Source: Geobacter sp. UBA6169 (GTDB lineage Bacteria > Desulfobacterota > Desulfuromonadia > Geobacterales > Pseudopelobacteraceae). Taken from it: a stretch of DNA of 6,255 nucleotides. The notes beneath the pieces are model-generated. The model searched no databases. It was given only the letters and a program-made list of their open reading frames with translations, and was not told the origin of the DNA. Shown in pieces: positions 1 through 5,942 of this stretch (position 1 is the first letter of the stretch; the number at the start of each line of letters is the position of its first letter). The position numbers were made by a program, and so were the translations under genes. The stretch is from positions 37,517 to 43,771 of the forward strand of contig DIUB01000168.1 in assembly GCA_002422265.1 (NCBI GenBank), given 5' to 3'.

Positions 1-2060
1 TTCTTTGCTGCGGGTGAGAGCTCCTGTTGCAGGGCAGCAAGGCTTGGTCCGGCACCGTTGGTCAAGCGGGCATAGAGGTCGCCCAGGATGATGTAGTCAG
101 GCCGGGCCTCACCCGGCGGTGTGGCTGCAGCAGTAAAGCGCTGGGTACGGTTGTCAACCGTGGTAAAGGAACCGGCCTTTTCAGGGGCAGCTGCAGCAGG
201 CAGTACAATGTTGGCCAGCTGGGCTGTTGCGGTGGGGAACAGATCCAGCACCACCAGACATTCCAGCTTCTGCAGGGCCGCAGCCACTTTCGTACGATTG
301 GGCAGTTGCAGCAGGTCGCTGCCCATGACAAACAGGCAGCGGATGTCGCCTTTGTCAATGGCGTCAATAATGCCGAACAGGTCTTTGCCGTTGGTGCCGG
401 GCATGACACCGCTATCCAGCATTCCCTGGGTGTTGTTCTTCTCGTCAATCGGGTACAGATCAGCAGCCGTCAGAATCGCCAGATTCAGCGCACCGGTAAC
501 CGCAGCTGCCGCATCAGCACTGCGGATGAATTCATGGCCGTAGACCACAGCCACCTTGCCCTGGATAAAGGAGACGGCATTGCTGTAGGCTGCCTCATCA
601 AGACCGGTGGCAGCCTGGATCTGATCAAAACTGATTGCAGCCACGGCCTGCTTGAACGCGTCCAGCCCTTCAGCTGCTACGGTCTTGCCCTGGTTGAGGG
701 CTGCCTTGGCCAGACCCAGAGCCACAAACCCTTCAGAACCGACTTTGTAGCGCAGGGCGTTGTTGGCAAACTTATCCAGCGAGGTAGGACGGGCCGAGGC
801 GACCACCAGTCGTGCATCACGCTTGGTGGCTGCCTTGATGACCCGGTAGCCGAAACCGGCTGACTCTGCCTTGAGATCAGAGCCCAGCACAATGATGCAG
901 CCGGCCTGCTCCAGGGCGTCCATCGGTTTGGTGGCACCGGTCATGCCGATCATCCGTGTCTGCAGCTCCTGGGCCTGGGCATAGCCGAGACGGGCCTCGG
1001 AATCCAGGTTGGGGGAGCCGATGGTCTCTTTGATCAGCTTGGCAAACAGGTAGTTTTCTTCGTTGGTGGCTCGGGGGGAAGCAATGCCTGCCACACTGGC
1101 AGCGCCATACTTGCTCACGATCTCCTTGGTGGCGGACACGGTGGCAGAAAGGGCCGCATCCCATGAAGCCGGTTTCTGCTGGCCGTCAACCCCCTTGATC
1201 AGCGGCTGGGTCAGACGCTCGGCAGCTGTAAAGGCACTGTAGCCAAAACGGCCGTTGATACAGAGGTTGCCGTTGTTGTAGGTGCTGTCGTCACTGGTGA
1301 CCCGGGCTACTTTGCCGTTCTGCAGGTGGTATTCAATCTGGCAGCCGGAGGAACAGAAGCCGCAGATGCCCTCTTTGACTTCAAAGGCCCAGGGGCGTCC
1401 GGCGAACTTGAACGGCTTGCTGATCAGGGTGCCGGTGGGGCAGGCTGCGATACAGTTACCGCAGAAGTCGCAATCCAACGGCTTGCCGGAGATGGTCTCC
1501 ACCAGTGCCCGGTCACCGCAGGACTGGGTTTCGATAGCGCCAACGCCGGTGATCTCACGGCAGACCTTGACACACTTTTCACAGAGGATGCAGCGGTTGG
1601 GATCACTCTCCAGCAGCGACCAGTCATAACGTATCGGCAGCCGCTCCAGATCGGCGCTGTATTCCTGCTTGGCAACCTGCAGGCCGTAGCAGGTGTCCTG
1701 CAGATCGCACTCACCGGCTGCATCGCAGACCGGACAATCCAGCGGGTGGTTGACCAGCATCAGTTCCATGGTCTTTTTGCGGATCGTCTCAAGCTCCGGC
1801 GACTGCGTGGTCACCTTGATCCCTTCCTTGACCGGGGTGTTGCAGGCGGTCATGGGGCGGGCGACCCCTTCCACATGGACGGCACAGACCCGGCAGGCGC
1901 CGGTGGTGGAGATCTTCTCCAGCCAGCAGAGGGTCGGGATCGTGATCCCCAGCTTCTGGGCAGCCTCAAGGATGGTGGCCCCGGCAGGAACCTGCACATC
2001 CTGGCCGTCAATGGTCAGGGTGATGGTCTTGTTTGTATCGCAGCATTCAGTGTGTGCCAT
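1..2060 (-). CDS. sfrA: SfrA-like NuoG/formate-dehydrogenase-type iron-sulfur subunit of soluble NADPH-dependent reductase (3' end missing)
   Basis: The frame is open from an ATG at 2060 to the window edge, giving 686 residues without a stop; the C-terminus lies outside. The N-terminal ferredoxin domain has Cys45, 56, 59 and 73 (C-x10-C-x2-C-x13-C, a [2Fe-2S] site). Next come His105/Cys109/112/118 (the NuoG His-Cys3 [4Fe-4S] site), then Cys157/160/163/167 and Cys197/200/203/207 (two ferredoxin-type [4Fe-4S] sites). Cys233/236/240/267 open a molybdopterin-oxidoreductase-type domain that fills the rest. This is the NuoG/FdhA plan. Lying directly downstream of an SfrB-like gene points to SfrA of Geobacter, part of a cytoplasmic NADPH-oxidising complex, rather than to complex I or a true formate dehydrogenase. 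At the place of the formate dehydrogenase active-site Cys/Sec there is Gly359, so formate chemistry is unlikely. A weak AGGA lies 8 nt before the ATG (2069-2072). No terminator separates it from sfrB, so the two are probably one operon. The exact substrate in this organism is inferred. Confidence 0.88.
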   Translation of the reverse strand, partial: MAHTECCDTNKTITLTIDGQDVQVPAGATILEAAQKLGITIPTLCWLEKISTTGACRVCAVHVEGVARPMTACNTPVKEGIKVTTQSPELETIRKKTMELMLVNHPLDCPVCDAAGECDLQDTCYGLQVAKQEYSADLERLPIRYDWSLLESDPNRCILCEKCVKVCREITGVGAIETQSCGDRALVETISGKPLDCDFCGNCIAACPTGTLISKPFKFAGRPWAFEVKEGICGFCSSGCQIEYHLQNGKVARVTSDDSTYNNGNLCINGRFGYSAFTAAERLTQPLIKGVDGQQKPASWDAALSATVSATKEIVSKYGAASVAGIASPRATNEENYLFAKLIKETIGSPNLDSEARLGYAQAQELQTRMIGMTGATKPMDALEQAGCIIVLGSDLKAESAGFGYRVIKAATKRDARLVVASARPTSLDKFANNALRYKVGSEGFVALGLAKAALNQGKTVAAEGLDAFKQAVAAISFDQIQAATGLDEAAYSNAVSFIQGKVAVVYGHEFIRSADAAAAVTGALNLAILTAADLYPIDEKNNTQGMLDSGVMPGTNGKDLFGIIDAIDKGDIRCLFVMGSDLLQLPNRTKVAAALQKLECLVVLDLFPTATAQLANIVLPAAAAPEKAGSFTTVDNRTQRFTAAATPPGEARPDYIILGDLYARLTNGAGPSLAALQQELSPAAK

Positions 2061-2116
2061 TGCTTGTATCCTATGCTGTTAAATTTGTTTACTCAGAACG
2101 GAAAAGAGCCGTTTCG

Positions 2117-4135
2117 CTACAGGGTAACCATGGCCATGCGGTAGCAGCGCAGACAGCGGTCTGCCTCGGCCTGGGCTGTAGAATCGGCAAAGCCCAGTTC
2201 CACTTCCTGATAGTTACCCTTTGCAGCCCGCTCTCTGCCATGGATCTCGTTCTGATTGGCGCGATCAGCCGAATCAAGCCAGGCCACCGGCTCATTCTTG
2301 TCATACACACCCAGATAGGTCAGCAGGTCTTCAAATATCTCCTGCTCGGTCAGATAGGCCTTGCCTTCTTCCAGGTAGCGCTGGATCACGCTGGCAGCGC
2401 GGTGGGCATTGCCGATGCAGGCCACCACGGTCAGGGGGCCGATCTCGGCATCGCCACCGGCAAACACACCATCACAGTCGGTGATCAGGGTGCGGGAGAG
2501 CGGGTTGCCCATGCTGTCGTTCAGGGCCTTGCCGGCTGCATCCTTCAACGGCAGATACTTGGTGACCACGGTGTTCCACTTGGTAATGTCGATCCCCATG
2601 TCCGGGGGGATAAAGCCCAGGTCAGGGTCCTGGCCAATGGCCGGGATAACGGTATCGCACTCAACCACAAACTCACTGCCCGGTACTGGCTCAGGACGAC
2701 GGCGACCGGATGCATCAGGCTCACCCATGGCCATCCGTACACATTCAACACCGGTTACCTGCTCATTGGCATCAACGATAATCTTGGTGGGCAGCACCTG
2801 AAACTCAAACTTGACCCCTTCCTCATCAGCGCCATCCACTTCCCACACGTCAGCCGGCATCTCTTTGCGGGAGCGACGATACAGCAGGACGGATTCCTCA
2901 GCCCCTTCACGCAGGGCAACCCGGACGCAGTCAATGGCAGTGTTACCGCCGCCCACCACGCAGACCTTCTTGCCCATGCCGGTGGGGCGTCCCATGTAGG
3001 CTTCACGCAGGAAGTCGATACCGCCGGTCAGGAACCCTTTGTAGCCTTTATCCTCTCCCTCAACCCCCATCGGCTTGGAACGGTGGGCGCCGGGGGCCAG
3101 GAATACGGCGTTGTGTTTGGCCTTCAGCTCAGGCAGGGAGATGTCCTGGCCGACCCGACAGTTATAAACAATCTCAACACCCATGGACTGGATAATGTCG
3201 ATATCACGCTGCAGGATATGACGGGGCATCCGGTAGGCCGGAATGCCGACTGCCACCATGCCGCCGCCGTATCCTTCCGGCAGTGCCTCATAGATGGTGC
3301 TGCGGTACCCCTGCAGGGCCAGATAGTAAGCGGCAGCCAGACCGGCCGGACCGGCGCCCACAATACCGACCGTCTTGTCCTTCATCTTGGCCGTATTGGC
3401 AGGATGCTGCTGCTTGTGCATCCACTCATAGTCAGAAGCGGTTCGCTTCAGCACCATGATATTGATGGCGCTGTCCACATTCTTGCGACGGCAGGCGGTT
3501 TCGCAGGGGTGCGGGCAGACCCGGCCGCAGACAGCCGGCAGCGGCATGTTCTCGCGGATGGTGGCCAATGCCTCGGCGTACTGGTAATTTTTGATCTCTT
3601 CAACATATTTGGGGATATCGATATGGGCCGGACACTTGTCAATGCAGGGGGCGGTGATCTTGTGCAGGTATTTCTCGTTCTTCGGCTTGCGGCTGCCGTC
3701 ACACAGCGCTTCAAAGTCGGCGCGGTAGTGGCTTACGGCATCCAGCACCGGCTTGGTTGAGCTGGGGCAGAGGGTGCATTTGCAGTTCTGCAGCAGGGCA
3801 TGCAGGTCAGCCACCTGATCCAGGTCACCGGCCTTGGCCTCACCTTTGGTCACCTTCTGCAGCAGGTCGGCCAGCACCTTGGTCCCCTTTTTGCCGGGGG
3901 TGCATTTGCCGCAGCAGAACAGGGTCTGTACCCGCTGCATGTATTCGGCAGCCATTGCCGGCACATCAACATCCTTGTCAAAGACAATCAAGCCGTCCCA
4001 GCCCATAAAGGCCCGCAATGGTTGCTGGCCGTCAAAGGCCACCGGCAGGCGGAAGCTTGCAGTTGCAGGCTCGCCGCTTATGGTTCTGTTGTCAACAACA
4101 GAACCTCCCCATGTTGAAAAAACCACCTGTGCCAC
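2117..4135 (-). CDS. sfrB: SfrB-like NADPH oxidoreductase subunit (NuoF-like Fe-S domain fused to GltD-type flavoprotein)
   Basis: It is 672 residues from the GTG at 4135. Residues about 38-146 resemble the C-terminal iron-sulfur part of NuoF, with CCGKCTPG at 74-81 and a second Cys cluster at 118/120/123. Residues about 158-220 carry the two iron-sulfur motifs of the glutamate synthase small subunit family: Cys164/168 and Cys203/207/211/215. An FAD-binding GAGPAG lies at 260-265. The NAD(P)H site has GGGNTAID at 395-402, followed by YRRSRKEMPA at 419-428, whose arginines favour NADPH. The second FAD motif AGGD is at 559-562, and a CxxC pair (661, 664) is near the end. By family knowledge this is the NADPH-oxidising partner of SfrA, not a glutamate synthase: no GltB large subunit is adjacent and the NuoF-like extension is extra. 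It ends with TAG 56 bp before sfrA. A second in-frame GTG at 4141 would add two residues, but it overlaps the Shine-Dalgarno site, so 4135 is preferred. Confidence 0.9.
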   Translation of the reverse strand: MAQVVFSTWGGSVVDNRTISGEPATASFRLPVAFDGQQPLRAFMGWDGLIVFDKDVDVPAMAAEYMQRVQTLFCCGKCTPGKKGTKVLADLLQKVTKGEAKAGDLDQVADLHALLQNCKCTLCPSSTKPVLDAVSHYRADFEALCDGSRKPKNEKYLHKITAPCIDKCPAHIDIPKYVEEIKNYQYAEALATIRENMPLPAVCGRVCPHPCETACRRKNVDSAINIMVLKRTASDYEWMHKQQHPANTAKMKDKTVGIVGAGPAGLAAAYYLALQGYRSTIYEALPEGYGGGMVAVGIPAYRMPRHILQRDIDIIQSMGVEIVYNCRVGQDISLPELKAKHNAVFLAPGAHRSKPMGVEGEDKGYKGFLTGGIDFLREAYMGRPTGMGKKVCVVGGGNTAIDCVRVALREGAEESVLLYRRSRKEMPADVWEVDGADEEGVKFEFQVLPTKIIVDANEQVTGVECVRMAMGEPDASGRRRPEPVPGSEFVVECDTVIPAIGQDPDLGFIPPDMGIDITKWNTVVTKYLPLKDAAGKALNDSMGNPLSRTLITDCDGVFAGGDAEIGPLTVVACIGNAHRAASVIQRYLEEGKAYLTEQEIFEDLLTYLGVYDKNEPVAWLDSADRANQNEIHGRERAAKGNYQEVELGFADSTAQAEADRCLRCYRMAMVTL
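4082..4105. repeat. 24-bp near-perfect palindrome inside the sfrB 5' coding region
   Basis: GGTTCTGTTGT (4082-4092) is followed by CA and then by ACAACAGAACC (4095-4105), its exact reverse complement. In sfrB mRNA this could fold into a 10-bp stem with a UUGA tetraloop, beginning 30 nt after the first base of the GTG start codon. The coding sense is kept (residues about 11-18 of SfrB). It could be an operator or an mRNA structure that affects initiation. Function is inferred; the symmetry is directly visible. Confidence 0.6.
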
Positions 4136-4140
4136 AGCCA

Positions 4141-4145
4141 CCTCC
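4141..4145 (-). promoter_or_regulatory. Shine-Dalgarno site that fixes the sfrB start
   Basis: Read on the minus strand, GGAGG occupies 4145-4141 and is followed after 5 nt by GTG at 4135. The GTG at 4141-4139 would begin inside this motif, so it is unlikely to be used. The first clearly conserved-looking segment (VVFSTWGG) starts two codons after the chosen start. Confidence 0.7.
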
Positions 4146-4183
4146 GGGAAACAGCAAAACTTTAATCATTTCTATTGGTTAAG

Positions 4184-4198
4184 TAGTTATTTTAACTA
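4184..4198. promoter_or_regulatory. 15-bp dyad upstream of sfrB (possible operator/promoter)
   Basis: TAGTTA-TTT-TAACTA is a perfect 6-bp dyad with a 3-nt centre, 49-63 bp upstream of the sfrB start. Read on the minus strand it contains TAAAAT (4194-4189), a 5/6 match to a -10 box, although no good -35 hexamer is seen at the right distance. A regulator bound here could control sfrBA. AT-rich composition makes short dyads less surprising, so the call is tentative. Confidence 0.35.
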
Positions 4199-4222
4199 AC
4201 AAAAGCATCCCCAAAATTGTAT

Positions 4223-4292
4223 ACAGTATGCCTGCTTACCATAACCGTTCAGCTGAAATCAAGGGAAAAAAATCATATATTCCGCATACTGT
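4223..4292. promoter_or_regulatory. Widely spaced 9-bp inverted repeat in the sfrBA/aminopeptidase divergent region
   Basis: ACAGTATGC (4223-4231) and GCATACTGT (4284-4292) are exact reverse complements with centres 61 bp apart, close to six helical turns. The left copy overlaps the near-palindrome TTGTATACAG (4217-4226). Two copies of one site in opposite orientation between divergent genes would suit a regulator acting on both promoters, perhaps by looping. No start-site data are available and no particular regulator family can be named. Confidence 0.4.
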
Positions 4293-4293
4293 C

Positions 4294-4329
4294 CCAGCAC
4301 TTTCGCCTGTTTTTGTGGTAGGGTGCTGG
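4294..4329 (+). promoter_or_regulatory. Inverted repeat / possible leader hairpin before the aminopeptidase gene
   Basis: CCAGCAC (4294-4300) pairs perfectly with GTGCTGG (4323-4329), and two further U-G pairs (4301/4322, 4302/4321) leave an 18-nt loop. It ends 14 nt before the GGAGGAG ribosome-binding site at 4343-4349. No T-run follows, so it is not an intrinsic terminator. It could be a structured 5' leader if transcription starts upstream of it, or a protein-binding dyad. Confidence 0.35.
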
Positions 4330-4331
4330 CT
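4316..4331 (+). promoter_or_regulatory. Weak sigma-54-like -24/-12 element
   Basis: TGG at 4316-4318 and GC at 4329-4330 give the GG-N10-GC spacing of RpoN promoters. The -12 block TGGCT matches four of five positions of TTGCW; the -24 block TGGTAG is poorer against TGGCAC. The predicted start near 4342 would leave only about 16 nt of leader, beginning at the ribosome-binding site. This is possible but marginal, and it overlaps the inverted repeat there, so only one of the two readings may be right. Confidence 0.2.
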
Positions 4332-4357
4332 CATTTATAAACGGAGGAGCTACAGTC

Positions 4358-5488
4358 ATGACCGTATATCAAACCGCATTTAATGCATTATTCAGCATCA
4401 ACATGGGCTATCAAAGCGGCGAGAAGATCCTGGTTTTCAGTGATCTGATTCGTGGTGATGAATCCATTACCGAGAGCGACCGTGACCGCCGTACCCGTCT
4501 GCACCAGACTGCCAGAGAGCTTGCTGCCTTTGCCGACCAACAGTACGGCAATGCTGCGTTCTGTGATTTTCCTGCCACCGCAGCATCAGGGGTTGAGCCT
4601 CCCCGTATGCTCTGGTCGGCGGTTTTCGGCGATACGGTCATTGAGCAGCTGGAGGCAGCCGGTCTGATGGATCCGCTGCTGGATAAACGTATTGATGCTG
4701 CCGGTCTGGAGCATGCCCGGCAGATCGTGCTGAACAACAAACAGTCCGTGGCCGATATTATTATTGCCCTGTCCAATAACTCCACCAGCCACACCAACTT
4801 TCGCAAGCTGTCCTGCCATGCTGAGGCCCGTTTTGCTTCGCTGCCCCACTTTGATCCGGAGATGTTCGGCACCTCCATGACCGTTGACTGGCATGCCCTG
4901 GCAGCGCGCACAGCAAAACTGGTGGAGGCGGTCAACCGGGCCGAGTGGGTTTATGTGGAGTGCCCCAACGGTACGGCCATGCATATCTGCAAACAGGGGC
5001 GCCACGCTGAAGGGGATGACGGCCTGCTGACCGCCAAAGGTGCCTTTGGCAACCTGCCGGCTGGTGAGGCATACCTGGCGCCGCTGGAGGGGGAGAGCCA
5101 CGGCACCATGGTGATCGAGTGGGGTCCCACCGCGAAGCTCACCAGCCCCCTGACCCTGACGGTGGCTGATGGCAAGGTGGTGCGGATTGATGGTGATGAT
5201 CCGTTGCGGCAGCGCCTGGAGGCGCGGTTTGCCGAAAACGACAACTGCCGCAACCTGGCCGAGCTGGGGATCGGCACCAACGACAAGGCCAGCCGCCCGG
5301 ACAACGTGCTGGAGGCCGAGAAGATCCTGGGCACCATCCACCTGGCCCTGGGAGACAACACCGGCTTCGGCGGCACGGTGGCAGCACCGTTCCATGAGGA
5401 TTACGTATTCTACCAGCCCACCGTGACCCTGGTGATGGCTGACGGCAGTCAGGAGATTATTATTGATAATGGGCAGTTGCAGCTTTAG
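4358..5488 (+). CDS. M29-type metallo-aminopeptidase (aminopeptidase T/S-like)
   Basis: It is 376 residues, with ATG at 4358 preceded after 8 nt by a strong GGAGGAG. The fold is recognised from the C-terminal half: GEAYLAP (Glu237), NLAELGIGTN (Glu302), IHLALGDN (His328) and HEDY (His346, Asp348) follow the order of metal ligands in the AmpS/AmpT/PepS family (M29), which removes N-terminal residues from peptides using two metal ions. The N-terminal part (GEKILVFSD and onwards) is the variable substrate-side domain. No signal peptide is present, so it should act in the cytoplasm. The protein looks somewhat shorter than classical members, and the catalytic Tyr expected seven residues after the His of the HLALG block appears to be Thr335. 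It may therefore belong to a divergent subgroup with altered activity. It is divergent from sfrBA and 62 bp before higA. No terminator is seen after it. Confidence 0.78.
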   Translation: MTVYQTAFNALFSINMGYQSGEKILVFSDLIRGDESITESDRDRRTRLHQTARELAAFADQQYGNAAFCDFPATAASGVEPPRMLWSAVFGDTVIEQLEAAGLMDPLLDKRIDAAGLEHARQIVLNNKQSVADIIIALSNNSTSHTNFRKLSCHAEARFASLPHFDPEMFGTSMTVDWHALAARTAKLVEAVNRAEWVYVECPNGTAMHICKQGRHAEGDDGLLTAKGAFGNLPAGEAYLAPLEGESHGTMVIEWGPTAKLTSPLTLTVADGKVVRIDGDDPLRQRLEARFAENDNCRNLAELGIGTNDKASRPDNVLEAEKILGTIHLALGDNTGFGGTVAAPFHEDYVFYQPTVTLVMADGSQEIIIDNGQLQL

Positions 5489-5495
5489 GTGATAT

Positions 5496-5527
5496 CGATG
5501 TTATCGCTTGACGATATTATCTTGTGA
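5496..5527. repeat. Two adjacent 16-bp direct repeats, each with a dyad (possible HigA operator)
   Basis: CGATGTTATCGCTTGA (5496-5511) is followed directly by CGATATTATCTTGTGA (5512-5527); 12 of 16 positions agree. Each unit holds a small dyad, CGAT-GTT-ATCG centred at 5501 and GATA-T-TATC centred at 5517, exactly 16 bp apart. They lie 24 bp before the higA start. Tandem dyads at this place fit autoregulation by a helix-turn-helix antitoxin. A TTGACG at 5508-5513 resembles a -35 box, but no good -10 follows. Confidence 0.45.
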
Positions 5528-5550
5528 GGATACGAAAAGGGTGATTAGCC

Positions 5551-5856
5551 ATGGCACAACGCGATTTTGCACCAATCCATCCCGGCGAGATCTTGATGAC
5601 GGAGTTTCTGGAACCGATGGGGATCAGCCAGTACCGGCTGGCCAAGGATATCGGTGTCACGGCCCGGCGAGTCAACGAGATTGTGCTGGGCCGGCGAGCC
5701 ATCACTGCTGATACTGCCCTGCGGTTGGGACTTTACTTCAATATGGAGGCCCAATTCTGGATGAACCTGCAGTCGCACTACGACATGGAAATGGCCTTGG
5801 AGCAGTTGCAGGGCCGGCTGGAGCGTGAGGTACACCCGTTGCCGCTGGCGGCGTAG
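5551..5856 (+). CDS. higA: HigA-family antitoxin (XRE helix-turn-helix), without adjacent HigB
   Basis: It is 101 residues. ATG at 5551 has AAGGGTG 7 nt upstream. The HigA signature is clear: HPGEIL at 10-15, EFLEPMGIS at 18-26, a helix-turn-helix of XRE type around 27-60 with NEIVLGRRAITADTALRL, and FWMNLQ..YD at 69-78. HigA proteins bind their own promoter and neutralise the HigB mRNA-cleaving toxin, which is normally encoded just upstream. Only 62 bp separate this gene from the aminopeptidase, too little for a HigB of about 90 residues, and the gene after it is hsdM. It is therefore an orphan antitoxin or transcriptional repressor, perhaps acting on its own promoter or on the restriction genes. 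The length is normal and no frameshift is seen. Family assignment is firm; the present role is inferred. Confidence 0.88.
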   Translation: MAQRDFAPIHPGEILMTEFLEPMGISQYRLAKDIGVTARRVNEIVLGRRAITADTALRLGLYFNMEAQFWMNLQSHYDMEMALEQLQGRLEREVHPLPLAA

Positions 5857-5942
5857 AATGAAATTAGAAAGAGGCATATTCAGAGTTGTTATGTAGTAAA
5901 AATTGACGGCACTCCTCCGGAAGACAAGAGAAACCACTGACC

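Noticed and set aside
2097..2113. Small inverted repeat AACGG/CCGTT between sfrB and sfrA
   Set aside because: Only 5 bp with a 7-nt loop and no T-run on the minus strand, so it is not a credible terminator.
27..2144. Plus-strand open frames of 278 codons (27-863) and 272 codons (1326-2144)
   Set aside because: Both lie opposite sfrA, whose frame carries five complete iron-sulfur motifs; the antisense products match nothing known to me.
2033..3760. Plus-strand open frame of 575 codons across sfrB
   Set aside because: It is antisense to the clear sfrB frame, shows no recognisable domain, and is rich in His/Gly/Gln as expected from reverse reading of GC-biased codons.
1..4135. sfrA/sfrB read as NuoG and NuoF of complex I, or as glutamate synthase
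   Set aside because: No other nuo genes are present, the NuoF-like part is only a fragment fused to a GltD-type flavoprotein, and no GltB is adjacent. The pair fits SfrAB better.
4586..5395. Minus-strand open frame of 269 codons
   Set aside because: Antisense shadow of the aminopeptidase, with no domain signature or ribosome-binding site that stands out.
5508..5550. Possible HigB remnant before higA (a frame ending in Lys-Gly-stop just before the higA start)
   Set aside because: Only about eight codons can be compared with the usual HigB tail; the likeness is too slight to call a pseudogene.
5841..5852. GCCGC-TG-GCGGC at the end of higA as a terminator
   Set aside because: A 5-bp stem with a 2-nt loop, no following T-run, and it lies inside Leu/Ala codons of HigA.
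5858..5896. Twelve-codon open frame between higA and hsdM
   Set aside because: Too short, no ribosome-binding site, and no sign of attenuation structure around it.
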